DNA of 5,526 bases, taken from NCBI GenBank assembly GCA_002438345.1, contig DJUJ01000199.1, forward strand, positions 896 to 6,421, written 5' to 3'. Shown piece after piece: positions 1 through 5,526 of this stretch. The stretch's first letter is position 1. The number at the start of each line of letters is the position of its first letter. The position numbers and the translations under genes are program-made. The stretch is from Paenibacillus sp. UBA6285. Its GTDB lineage: Bacteria; Bacillota; Bacilli; Paenibacillales; Paenibacillaceae. The notes under the pieces were generated by a model that worked only from the letters and a program-made list of their open reading frames with translations, made no database searches and had not been told where the DNA came from.

Positions 1-48
1 AGAAGGCGAAGTGAAAGCAAGGGGGAGTTTGGGTAAAAGTGAATTTTC

Positions 49-98
49 TTGACACTCCTCACTGCTAAAGTAGTGGGATTCTTTGGGCGGCAATGGTC
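49..98 (-). mobile_element. Remnant resembling the right end (omega-RNA 3' end) of an IS200/IS605 TnpB element
   Basis: On the minus strand this stretch holds the string GAATCCC, a hairpin with 8-bp arms (58-65 and 70-77, two G-T wobbles) around a TTTA loop, then GAGTG-type bases and TCAA at 49-52. The order GAATC, hairpin with a TTTA loop, short purine-rich linker and terminal TCAA is what I remember for the right ends of IS605/ISDra2-like elements, where it also forms the 3' end of the TnpB guide RNA scaffold. No tnpB or tnpA lies beside it: the ribokinase stop codon begins at the next base. It would therefore be a solo or decayed end. The hairpin is not followed by a T-run, so a normal intrinsic terminator is unlikely. 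The match is from memory, with no alignment behind it. Confidence 0.45.
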
Positions 99-1013
99 CT
101 AAAGATCCGCACTATATGGCATTCCTGCCTGGGCACCGAGCTTCATGACCGACCTTCCGGCTACCTTCCCCGCAAACGATATGGCCTCACTTAATGTCCA
201 GCCTGACGCGATGCCGAAGCCTAAACCTCCGTTGAATGCGTCCCCAGCGCCAGTTGTATCGACGACATCGACCTTCAATGCGGGAACTGTCTGGATATTC
301 CCATTCACCAGATATGAGCAGCCATGCTCGCCCCGGGTCACGATCAGCTTATGTCCGAAACGCTCCTCCCAGCTGGAAAGAACCGATCCAAGCTCTTCCT
401 GAGTAGAGAAATCACGACCCACCATCTGTTTTAGCTCAGTTTCGTTAGGGGTTACATAATCGCAATTTCTCAGTAAACCATCGGAAAGCGGCTGGGCAGG
501 CGCCGGATTCAGCACTGTAGTGACGCAGCATTCACGGGCCAATTGTAAGACATACTCCACTGTTTTTAACGGAATTTCCAACTGCACCAGCAGCAAGTCG
601 GCTTCCGCAATCAACCTGCGATGCTTCTTAATGCTCTCCTCTGAGAATTGATCGTTCGCACCGGAAACGACCACGATGCAGTTGTCTTCGGGTGTATGGA
701 GCACGGTTGCGGTACCGGTTGGTACTCCTTCCAGGTTCTGAACGGCCGAAATATCCACCCCGTTGTCCAATAAATTCCGAACTAATTGTTGTCCGAACAT
801 ATCTCGTCCTACTGCTCCAATCATTGCAACCTGGGCGCCCAACCGCGCGCTGGCGACTGCCTGATTTGCTCCCTTGCCTCCCGGCATGTAATGAATAGCT
901 TGCCCTTGCAACGTTTCTCCCACGGCCGGCATCCTGCTCATCGAGATGACCATATCCATGTTCAAGCTTCCCACTACTACAATTTTTGGCTTATTCAAAA
1001 TGAACACTCCCAT
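99..1013 (-). CDS. rbsK: Ribokinase (PfkB-family carbohydrate kinase)
   Basis: This enzyme would phosphorylate D-ribose to ribose 5-phosphate with ATP in the cytoplasm, feeding the pentose phosphate pathway. The 304-residue product has the family landmarks in order: GSLNMD near residues 15-20 (sugar-binding Asp20), PGGKGANQA at 44-52 (PfkB signature 1), NPAPAQ at 169-174, TPNETE at 188-193, TRGEHG at 226-231, and DTTGAGDAF at 252-260 with Asp258 as the catalytic base. A C-terminal KLGAQAGMP matches the ribokinase monovalent-cation region and favours ribokinase over fructokinase or 2-keto-3-deoxygluconate kinase. The frame is open up to 1097, but that start lies upstream of the likely promoter. 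ATG at 1013 follows a distant AAGGAAA; a TTG at 998 with GGGAG eight bases ahead is a serious rival and gives 299 residues beginning LNKPKIVVVGS. The protein ends only five residues after the GMP motif, several fewer than usual, right where the IS-like remnant starts. It is transcribed divergently from the transporter operon. Confidence 0.93.
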   Translation of the reverse strand: MGVFILNKPKIVVVGSLNMDMVISMSRMPAVGETLQGQAIHYMPGGKGANQAVASARLGAQVAMIGAVGRDMFGQQLVRNLLDNGVDISAVQNLEGVPTGTATVLHTPEDNCIVVVSGANDQFSEESIKKHRRLIAEADLLLVQLEIPLKTVEYVLQLARECCVTTVLNPAPAQPLSDGLLRNCDYVTPNETELKQMVGRDFSTQEELGSVLSSWEERFGHKLIVTRGEHGCSYLVNGNIQTVPALKVDVVDTTGAGDAFNGGLGFGIASGWTLSEAISFAGKVAGRSVMKLGAQAGMPYSADL

Positions 1014-1036
1014 CTTAATATAAGTTTCCTTATTTG

Positions 1037-1049
1037 TTTGCTCGGCAAA
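1037..1049. promoter_or_regulatory. Possible repressor operator in the ribokinase leader
   Basis: The 13 bases form an inverted repeat with perfect 5-bp arms, TTTGC and GCAAA, around a 3-base centre. It lies a few bases downstream of the transcription start predicted from the promoter at 1060-1088, and ahead of the start codon, a common place for a LacI-type repressor to block transcription. The arms are short and such a repeat can arise by chance. No regulator gene is in the window, so the protein that would bind is unknown. Confidence 0.3.
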
Positions 1050-1059
1050 TGTCAGATGT

Positions 1060-1088
1060 AGTTTAAGTGATACGAACGGGAATATCAA
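1060..1088 (-). promoter_or_regulatory. Sigma-A-type promoter for the ribokinase gene
   Basis: On the minus strand there is a -35 box TTGATA (1083-1088, five of six matches to consensus), a 17-base spacer and a -10 box TAAACT (1060-1065, four of six). Transcription would begin near 1053, giving a leader of about 40 bases to the ATG at 1013. This location inside the longest open frame is the main argument against a translation start at 1097. Confidence 0.55.
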
Positions 1089-1215
1089 TCTTTTCATTCA
1101 CTTATCTCAGTCCCGACCAGCTTAAAAGGCTATGAAGTGGTTAAATGCATCAAAGTAGAAACTTGAAACATCTCACCGGGTGGAGAAATGAATCTTCAAA
1201 GCCCGCATTGGTGCT

Positions 1216-1249
1216 GGGAATAGGAACAGTCTCGTGTCTATACTATAAC
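1216..1249 (+). promoter_or_regulatory. Weak candidate promoter for the transporter operon
   Basis: Two overlapping -10-like boxes are present: TATACT at 1239-1244 and TATAAC at 1244-1249, each five of six matches to TATAAT. The matching -35 positions are poor: GGGAAT at 1216-1221 and TAGGAA at 1221-1226, both with 17-base spacers. An activator, common for this transporter family, could make up for a weak -35, but that is inference. The rest of 1098-1277 holds only an imperfect dyad at about 1171-1186 (TCTCACC against GGTGGAGA) and no gene. Confidence 0.3.
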
Positions 1250-1270
1250 TGCCGGCGAAGAACACGAACA

Positions 1271-1277
1271 GGGGGGG
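1271..1277 (+). promoter_or_regulatory. Seven-G tract abutting the permease 1 start codon; atypical ribosome binding site
   Basis: Seven Gs lie directly against the ATG at 1278. G-rich sequence can pair with the anti-Shine-Dalgarno CCUCC, but a normal site sits about 5-10 bases from the start; here the gap is at most about two bases. No better site is visible upstream, no ATG, GTG or TTG occurs in frame between the stop TAG at 1221-1223 and 1278, and the next in-frame ATG (1326) falls inside the first membrane segment and has no binding site. The start call stands, with an unusual initiation region. Confidence 0.4.
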
Positions 1278-2180
1278 ATGGTTTCCATAGTTAAATCGTT
1301 TTCGAAAAGCAAGTACTATTACGTCATGTTTTTAATTCCATTCGTCTATTTTATCGTGTTTCATTACATCCCGTTATTCGGGATCATTATTGCTTTTAAA
1401 AAGTACAACGTGTTCCAGGGAGTATTCGATAGCCCTTGGGTAGGGACAAAATATTTCAGTCAGTTCCTCAGCGACCCTTACTTCTACAAGCTGCTCAAAA
1501 ATACGCTGATGATCGGCCTGTACCATATTTTGTTTTCGTTTCCGGCTCCGATCGTGCTGGCCTTGCTTCTGAACGAGCTCAAGAATCAGGTGTTTAAACG
1601 GTTCGTTCAAACGGTCAGCTACTTGCCGCACTTCTTGTCCACAGTTGTCGTTGTGGGGATGATAGTCAACTTCACGTCTTATGATGGAATCATCAACCGT
1701 TTTCTTGGCCTGTTCGGAATGGAAGCCGTTCACTTTTTAATGCTGCCGGAATGGTTCCGAACGATTTACATCGGGTCGGAAATATGGCAGGGGATCGGCT
1801 GGGGATCGATCATTTATTTGGCCGCCTTATCAGCAGTGGATTCTCAATTATATGAGGCCGCGGTGATCGATGGGGCCAACCGTTGGAAGCAAATGATTCA
1901 CGTCACGCTGCCGGGCATAGCGCCTACGATCATCATTTTGCTTTTGTTCAACATAGGAGCGGTGATGCAGGTTTCGTTCGAGAAAGTACTGCTTCTTTCG
2001 AACGGCTCCAATATGCCTGCTTCCGATGTCATTTCTCTTCACGTGTATAATCGGGGACTTGTTTCCAGCGACTTCAGCTATGCGACGGCCGTAGGGTTGT
2101 TCAATTCTGTCGTAGCCGTCTTGTTCTTGGGCGTCGCCAACCGGATCAGCAAAAAGGTTAGTGAAACGAGCTTATGGTAA
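1278..2180 (+). CDS. Sugar ABC transporter permease, LplB type (CUT1 family)
   Basis: This is one of two membrane subunits of an ABC importer for oligosaccharides. The 300-residue product is normal in length and has about six hydrophobic segments, near residues 15-37, 75-98, 112-131, 165-185, 212-232 and 268-288. The EAA loop that docks with the ATPase is clear: EAAVIDGA at 193-200 followed by LP at 211-212. The N-terminal FHYIPLFGIIIAFKKYN and the C-terminal SLW ending are typical of the LplB group in Paenibacillus and Bacillus. It is first in the operon, and its stop codon overlaps the ribosome binding site of the next permease gene. No ATPase gene is present; in this family a shared MsmX-type ATPase usually serves. 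The initiation region is odd (seven Gs against the ATG). Substrate specificity cannot be read from a permease. Confidence 0.93.
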   Translation: MVSIVKSFSKSKYYYVMFLIPFVYFIVFHYIPLFGIIIAFKKYNVFQGVFDSPWVGTKYFSQFLSDPYFYKLLKNTLMIGLYHILFSFPAPIVLALLLNELKNQVFKRFVQTVSYLPHFLSTVVVVGMIVNFTSYDGIINRFLGLFGMEAVHFLMLPEWFRTIYIGSEIWQGIGWGSIIYLAALSAVDSQLYEAAVIDGANRWKQMIHVTLPGIAPTIIILLLFNIGAVMQVSFEKVLLLSNGSNMPASDVISLHVYNRGLVSSDFSYATAVGLFNSVVAVLFLGVANRISKKVSETSLW

Positions 2181-2192
2181 AGGAGGAACCCA

Positions 2193-3071
2193 GTGAGAAA
2201 CTACCAAGGGATCGGATCCCGAACGTTTGACGCATTCAATATCCTTTTCATGATTGGATTGATCTTCGTTACGTTTTATCCGCTGTATCATATTTTCGTT
2301 GTATCCATCAGCGACGGACATTCCGTGCTGCGGGGGGAAGTGAATATTTGGCCGATCCGTCCCAATCTGGACACCTATCGCTTGCTTCTTCACGATTCGG
2401 CAATCATCCGTTCTTATGGAAATACGATTCTATATACGACAGTAGGCACATTTGTCAATGTATGCTTCACCATTCTTTGCGCTTATCCACTCTCTAAGAA
2501 GGAATTTCACGGTAGAAGCTTCTTTACCCTGATGATCGTGTTCACCATGTTCTTCAGCGGTGGATTGATTCCCAGTTATTTGCTTGTTCAAAAGCTTAAC
2601 ATGATAAATACGATGTGGGCCCTCATCGTACCTGGGGCGATCAGCGCGTGGAATATGATCGTAATGCGTACGTTTTTTCAAGGAATCCCGAATGAGCTGT
2701 TTGAAGCGGCCCGAATTGACGGGGCCCAGGAACTGCTTGTGTTATGGAGGATCGTATTGCCCCTTTCGCTGCCGATCATTGCCACCATCTCAATGTTTTA
2801 CGCTGTAGGCCATTGGAACAGCTTTTTCCCGGCCTTGATTTATTTAGATGAAAAGGCGAAGTATCCGGTGCAAATTTTGTTACGCAATATGGTCGTTATG
2901 GGACAAATGTCGGAGCAAAGCCAAGAGCTAAGTGGGCCTTACGCGGGGGTCACGTCAACTAACATCAAATATGCCGTCATCATGATTGTGATTGCGCCGA
3001 TTATCGCGATATATCCTTTTATTCAGAAATATTTCATCAAGGGGGTGATGATTGGCTCTTTGAAAGGTTAG
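2193..3071 (+). CDS. Sugar ABC transporter permease, YtcP/LplC type (CUT1 family)
   Basis: This is the second membrane subunit and would form a heterodimer with the LplB-type permease. It starts at a GTG; a strong AAAGGAGG (2179-2186) that shares bases with the preceding stop codon lies six bases ahead of it, which decides the start and suggests tight co-translation. The 292 residues include hydrophobic segments near 14-36, 78-98, 110-131, 141-160, 188-208 and 258-276. The EAA loop reads EAARIDGA at 171-178, with LP at 189-190. FFSGGLIPSYLL (120-131) and the ending YFIKGVMIGSLKG are characteristic of this group. Nothing looks broken. The family assignment is firm; the transported sugar is unknown. 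Confidence 0.94.
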   Translation: MRNYQGIGSRTFDAFNILFMIGLIFVTFYPLYHIFVVSISDGHSVLRGEVNIWPIRPNLDTYRLLLHDSAIIRSYGNTILYTTVGTFVNVCFTILCAYPLSKKEFHGRSFFTLMIVFTMFFSGGLIPSYLLVQKLNMINTMWALIVPGAISAWNMIVMRTFFQGIPNELFEAARIDGAQELLVLWRIVLPLSLPIIATISMFYAVGHWNSFFPALIYLDEKAKYPVQILLRNMVVMGQMSEQSQELSGPYAGVTSTNIKYAVIMIVIAPIIAIYPFIQKYFIKGVMIGSLKG

Positions 3072-3118
3072 AGCTGATTTGTGCGAAAGTTTTTGACATA
3101 TTCAATTGTTAGGCAAGC

Positions 3119-3127
3119 TGTTACAAT
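3119..3127 (+). promoter_or_regulatory. Possible extended -10 promoter ahead of the binding-protein gene
   Basis: TG-N-TACAAT matches an extended -10 element, with transcription expected to begin around 3134, just ahead of the GGAGGGG ribosome binding site at 3141-3147. The -35 region at 17 bases spacing is poor (TATTCA, 3099-3104), while a perfect TTGACA at 3093-3098 is too far away (23 bases). An extra promoter here would suit the need for more binding protein than permease. The 80-base gap has no terminator, so readthrough from the permeases is also likely. Confidence 0.3.
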
Positions 3128-3151
3128 TAATTATAATCATGGAGGGGTAAC

Positions 3152-4702
3152 ATGGATAACAAAAAAATGAAGTTCCAACTCCTAGTTTTCGTCACACTAG
3201 CTGTAGCGCTATTCTCAGGCTGCACTGCCAAGAACAGCGAGGGGGAGCCTTCCACGATGGAAGGCCAGAAAGAAATGTCACTGAAGATGATCCGCTACGA
3301 GCATCCGTCGCAGGCGCTTAGGCAGGATACGCTAGTACTGAAGGAAATCGCGAAAAAAATGGGAGTCAAACTCCAGGTGGAAGGCATACCACAAAGCAAC
3401 TATATAGAGAAAAAGCAGGTTCTCATCGGCACGAACAATATTCCCGACATTATTCTGATTGATCAAAACGATCTCAACCAGTACGCCAAGACAGGCGTCT
3501 TCCTTAATATTTCCGAATATTTGGATCAAGCTCCGAATCTTAAAAAACGGTTGGAGGAAAATCCGGAAACAAACAAGCTGCTGATCGACGGCAAATTGTA
3601 CGGCTTCCCAATTACCTCCCAAAACCAGCTGTCGGCCGGAAAGGCTCCGATGATTCGTACCGATTTACTGAAAAAGCATAATTTGAAAACGCCCTCAACA
3701 TTCGAAGAGCTTTATCAGGTGCTAAAAAAGTTGAAGGAGGCTTATCCGGATTCGACGCCATGGACGTCTCGGGGGATGGGTTCTTTTCTGGACGCTGTCG
3801 CTCTTGGTATGGGAGGTGGGTACGGAATATATTTCGATTACGATGTGAAAGACGGCTCTTATGTATACGGAACTAGCAAACCCTCTTTCAAGGAAGTGCT
3901 TACTTACTTGAATAAGCTTTACAGCGAAAAACTGCTCGACCCTGATTTTTCTGTGAACACGCAGCAGAAGTGGGCGGAGAAGCTGACTGCCGGTAAAGCA
4001 TTCTTTTATTTTGATAATAATACGTTTGCGGTGAACTACAACCAGGCGCTGCAGCAGCAAGACAAGGCAGCAAAGTTGGAACTAATTCCGTATCTTAGCA
4101 ACAGTCAGGGCAAGGTTAGAGGCTTCGCCTACCCGAAATCCGGATGGATTTCGGAATTATATGCGATCAGCTCCAAGGTCAAGGAACCTGCGGCGGTCGT
4201 AAAGTTTTACGATTGGTTATACAGCGATGAGGGTATTCAGATCGCCAACTTCGGTGTGCTAGGAGAAACATATGAACTCGTAGACGGTAAGCCCAAAATA
4301 CTTTCAAGTGTCCTTGATAAATATAAAACGGCAGCAGATCCGGCGAGAGCTTTGCTATCTGAGCTAGGAGCGGGATATTTAAGTCTGGCGCCGCATGTGG
4401 ACGAGACGCCAATCGTACAAGTTTCAAATCCTGATTTGGTTCGTTGGGGAGAGCAAATCGACAAGGACCCGGGTTCCAAAAATCGCGCACCGTCTTTGAA
4501 GCCGCCTTTTACAGATGATGAGAACGAGAAGATCAAGCAAATTAATTCCAAATTAAGTCCGATAACGGCTGATGTCGTGAAATTTATTATGGGATCCAAG
4601 CCGCTTTCTGAATTTGACGCTTTCGCAAAGGCTCTGAATGATAACGGAGTGCCTGAGCTCGAAACCATATATAATTCGGCTCTCGGAAGAGTGAAGAAAT
4701 GA
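3152..4702 (+). CDS. Extracellular sugar-binding lipoprotein of the ABC importer (LplA-type, family 1)
   Basis: This lipoprotein would capture the sugar outside the membrane and pass it to the two permeases encoded just upstream. The 516 residues begin with a lipoprotein signal: Lys at 4, 5 and 7, a hydrophobic core at 8-21, and FSGC with the lipidated Cys24. Phe at the -3 position is less usual than Leu, but acceptable. The start at 3152 is fixed by GGAGGGG at 3141-3147. In the mature part, IPDIILIDQNDL (97-108), DGKLYGFPI (146-154), IRTDLLKKHNLKTPSTFEE (168-186) and KFYDWLYSDEGIQIANFGVLGETYE (351-375) follow the pattern of LplA-like binding proteins, which are longer (about 500-560 residues) than maltose-type ones. 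Its TGA stop overlaps the ATG of the propeller gene. The substrate is unknown; relatives bind plant-polysaccharide oligosaccharides, but that does not identify this one. Confidence 0.93.
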   Translation: MDNKKMKFQLLVFVTLAVALFSGCTAKNSEGEPSTMEGQKEMSLKMIRYEHPSQALRQDTLVLKEIAKKMGVKLQVEGIPQSNYIEKKQVLIGTNNIPDIILIDQNDLNQYAKTGVFLNISEYLDQAPNLKKRLEENPETNKLLIDGKLYGFPITSQNQLSAGKAPMIRTDLLKKHNLKTPSTFEELYQVLKKLKEAYPDSTPWTSRGMGSFLDAVALGMGGGYGIYFDYDVKDGSYVYGTSKPSFKEVLTYLNKLYSEKLLDPDFSVNTQQKWAEKLTAGKAFFYFDNNTFAVNYNQALQQQDKAAKLELIPYLSNSQGKVRGFAYPKSGWISELYAISSKVKEPAAVVKFYDWLYSDEGIQIANFGVLGETYELVDGKPKILSSVLDKYKTAADPARALLSELGAGYLSLAPHVDETPIVQVSNPDLVRWGEQIDKDPGSKNRAPSLKPPFTDDENEKIKQINSKLSPITADVVKFIMGSKPLSEFDAFAKALNDNGVPELETIYNSALGRVKK

Positions 4703-5526
4703 TAGCCAATACGCTTAACGACCGCAAGCGGCCTAAACTCGATGTTGAAACCGTATCGATTTACAAGCCAGCAAGCGAGTATGATTGGTCCTATTCGCAC
4801 CATGCCCACATTACGCATTACAAAGGTAAATTTTATGCCATTTGGTCGAATGGGAGAATCAACGAGGACGACGTCGGCCAACGAGTGCTAATGGCGGTCT
4901 CGGATGACTTCCTTCGTTGGTCAGTACCTCAGGCTTTGGTGGACACTACTGGGGGAATACATTCGGATCTGGTGCTGACTGCTGCTGGATTTCACCAGCA
5001 TGGCGACACGCTAATTGTCTACTATGGGCAGTACGAATACAAACCGGAGCATCTGGAGAACGGATCGCGTAAGAGCGGCGACAAAGGACATATGAATACG
5101 TTCCTGTATGCCATTGTCACAAAGGATGGAATGAGCTGGAGCGAGCCGATCCCGATGTATCTACCCATCATCCCGAATCACGGACCACAGCAGACGCAAT
5201 CGGGCAGGCTGATCATCAGCGGCAATATCATGTTTCCGTATTCGGACGATCCAACTGGAATGGCGGGGGGGGTTCAATCGGGTATATATCCGCCTGAAAT
5301 GTCCGGAACGATCTGTGACGACTCTGAATCATTCTGGCAGGTGAAGGAAGCGCGCCAATGGCCGGTTGGCTTATGCGAGGGTTCGTTCTATCAAACTGCC
5401 GACGGAATCCTTCATATGCTATTGAGAAGCAATAGCCGCAAGCTATGGGTGACGCGGAGCGCCGACGACGGGGCGAGTTGGTCGAATCCGCTACCGACTA
5501 GTTTTTCCGATAACAACAGCAAATTC
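4699..5526 (+). CDS. BNR/Asp-box beta-propeller protein, sialidase-like (3' end outside window)
   Basis: The frame is open from the ATG at 4699 to the last base, giving 276 residues with no stop. The ATG overlaps the preceding stop (ATGA), and GGAAGAG at 4685-4691 could serve as binding site, so translation is probably coupled to the binding-protein gene. One clear Asp-box, SADDGASW (254-261), and two degenerate ones (SDDFLRW 68-74, TKDGMSW 141-147) indicate a propeller of the BNR_2/exo-sialidase type. RINEDDVGQRV (53-63), CEGSF (226-230, Glu227) and MLLRS (240-244, Arg243) sit where sialidases carry catalytic acid, Glu and Arg residues; this mapping is inference. The usual Arg-Ile-Pro motif near the N-terminus is missing, with SYSHHAHI (31-38) in its place, so true sialidase activity is doubtful. 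No signal peptide is seen, which fits a cytoplasmic enzyme acting on the imported sugar. An eight-G tract (5265-5272) lies inside the frame, which stays open after it. An exact glycosidase family cannot be named. Confidence 0.8.
   Translation, partial: MIANTLNDRKRPKLDVETVSIYKPASEYDWSYSHHAHITHYKGKFYAIWSNGRINEDDVGQRVLMAVSDDFLRWSVPQALVDTTGGIHSDLVLTAAGFHQHGDTLIVYYGQYEYKPEHLENGSRKSGDKGHMNTFLYAIVTKDGMSWSEPIPMYLPIIPNHGPQQTQSGRLIISGNIMFPYSDDPTGMAGGVQSGIYPPEMSGTICDDSESFWQVKEARQWPVGLCEGSFYQTADGILHMLLRSNSRKLWVTRSADDGASWSNPLPTSFSDNNSKF

Noticed and set aside
2..52. Short open plus-strand frame ending at TGA 50-52, perhaps the tail of an upstream gene
   Set aside because: Only 16 codons are visible and none is recognisable; an open run of this length is easily chance.
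58..77. Hairpin as an intrinsic terminator for ribokinase
   Set aside because: The minus-strand stem has two wobbles and is not followed by a T-run; the flanking bases fit a TnpB-element end better.
1014..1097. Upstream extension of the ribokinase frame to an ATG at 1097
   Set aside because: It lies upstream of the likely promoter at 1060-1088, adds 28 residues with no likeness to ribokinase, and a normal-length protein starts at 1013 or 998.
1171..1186. Imperfect dyad TCTCACC / GGTGGAGA
   Set aside because: The arms need a bulge and leave almost no loop, so it is too weak to list as an operator or hairpin.
1164..1192. TTGAAA as a -35 box for the transporter operon
   Set aside because: No acceptable -10 box occurs 16-18 bases downstream.
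3132..3137. Perfect TATAAT before the binding-protein gene
   Set aside because: Transcription from it would start around 3144, inside the ribosome binding site, so it could not give a well-translated message; the -35 region is also poor.
4237..4881. Minus-strand open frame of 214 codons opposite the binding-protein and propeller genes
   Set aside because: It is antisense to two well-supported genes, has no family motifs, and is best explained as a shadow frame.

Overview
The window looks like an accessory carbohydrate-use locus from a Gram-positive Bacillota, most likely Paenibacillus or a close relative. The reasons are the permease pair of the LplB/YtcP type with an LplA-type lipoprotein, strong AGGAGG-like ribosome binding sites, a GTG start, mid-range base composition, and the absence of a dedicated ATPase gene (these transporters usually borrow a shared MsmX-type ATPase). 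The genus is an inference from gene style, not from a marker gene.

Layout. Bases 49-98 hold a short hairpin-bearing sequence on the minus strand that resembles the right end of an IS200/IS605-type (TnpB) element, without any tnpB. It touches the stop codon of a ribokinase gene on the minus strand (99-1013), which has a credible promoter at 1060-1088 and a possible operator at 1037-1049. An intergenic region of about 260 bases separates this from a divergent plus-strand operon: sugar ABC permease 1 (1278-2180), permease 2 (2193-3071), the solute-binding lipoprotein (3152-4702) and the first 276 codons of a BNR-repeat, sialidase-like beta-propeller enzyme (4699 to the window end, incomplete).

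How it may work (inference). The lipoprotein captures an oligosaccharide outside the cell and the two permeases carry it in, powered by an ATPase encoded elsewhere. The propeller enzyme has no signal peptide and its start overlaps the stop of the binding-protein gene, so it probably acts on the imported sugar in the cytoplasm. Ribokinase would phosphorylate ribose or a related furanose released from it. The substrate cannot be told from sequence alone. No sialic acid breakdown gene is present in the window.

The most interesting points are the orphan TnpB-element end that seems to have clipped the ribokinase C-terminus, the sialidase-like protein that lacks the usual arginine-isoleucine-proline motif, and two long G tracts: seven Gs directly against a start codon and eight Gs inside the propeller gene. 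I see no tRNA, rRNA, CRISPR array, riboswitch or convincing intrinsic terminator.
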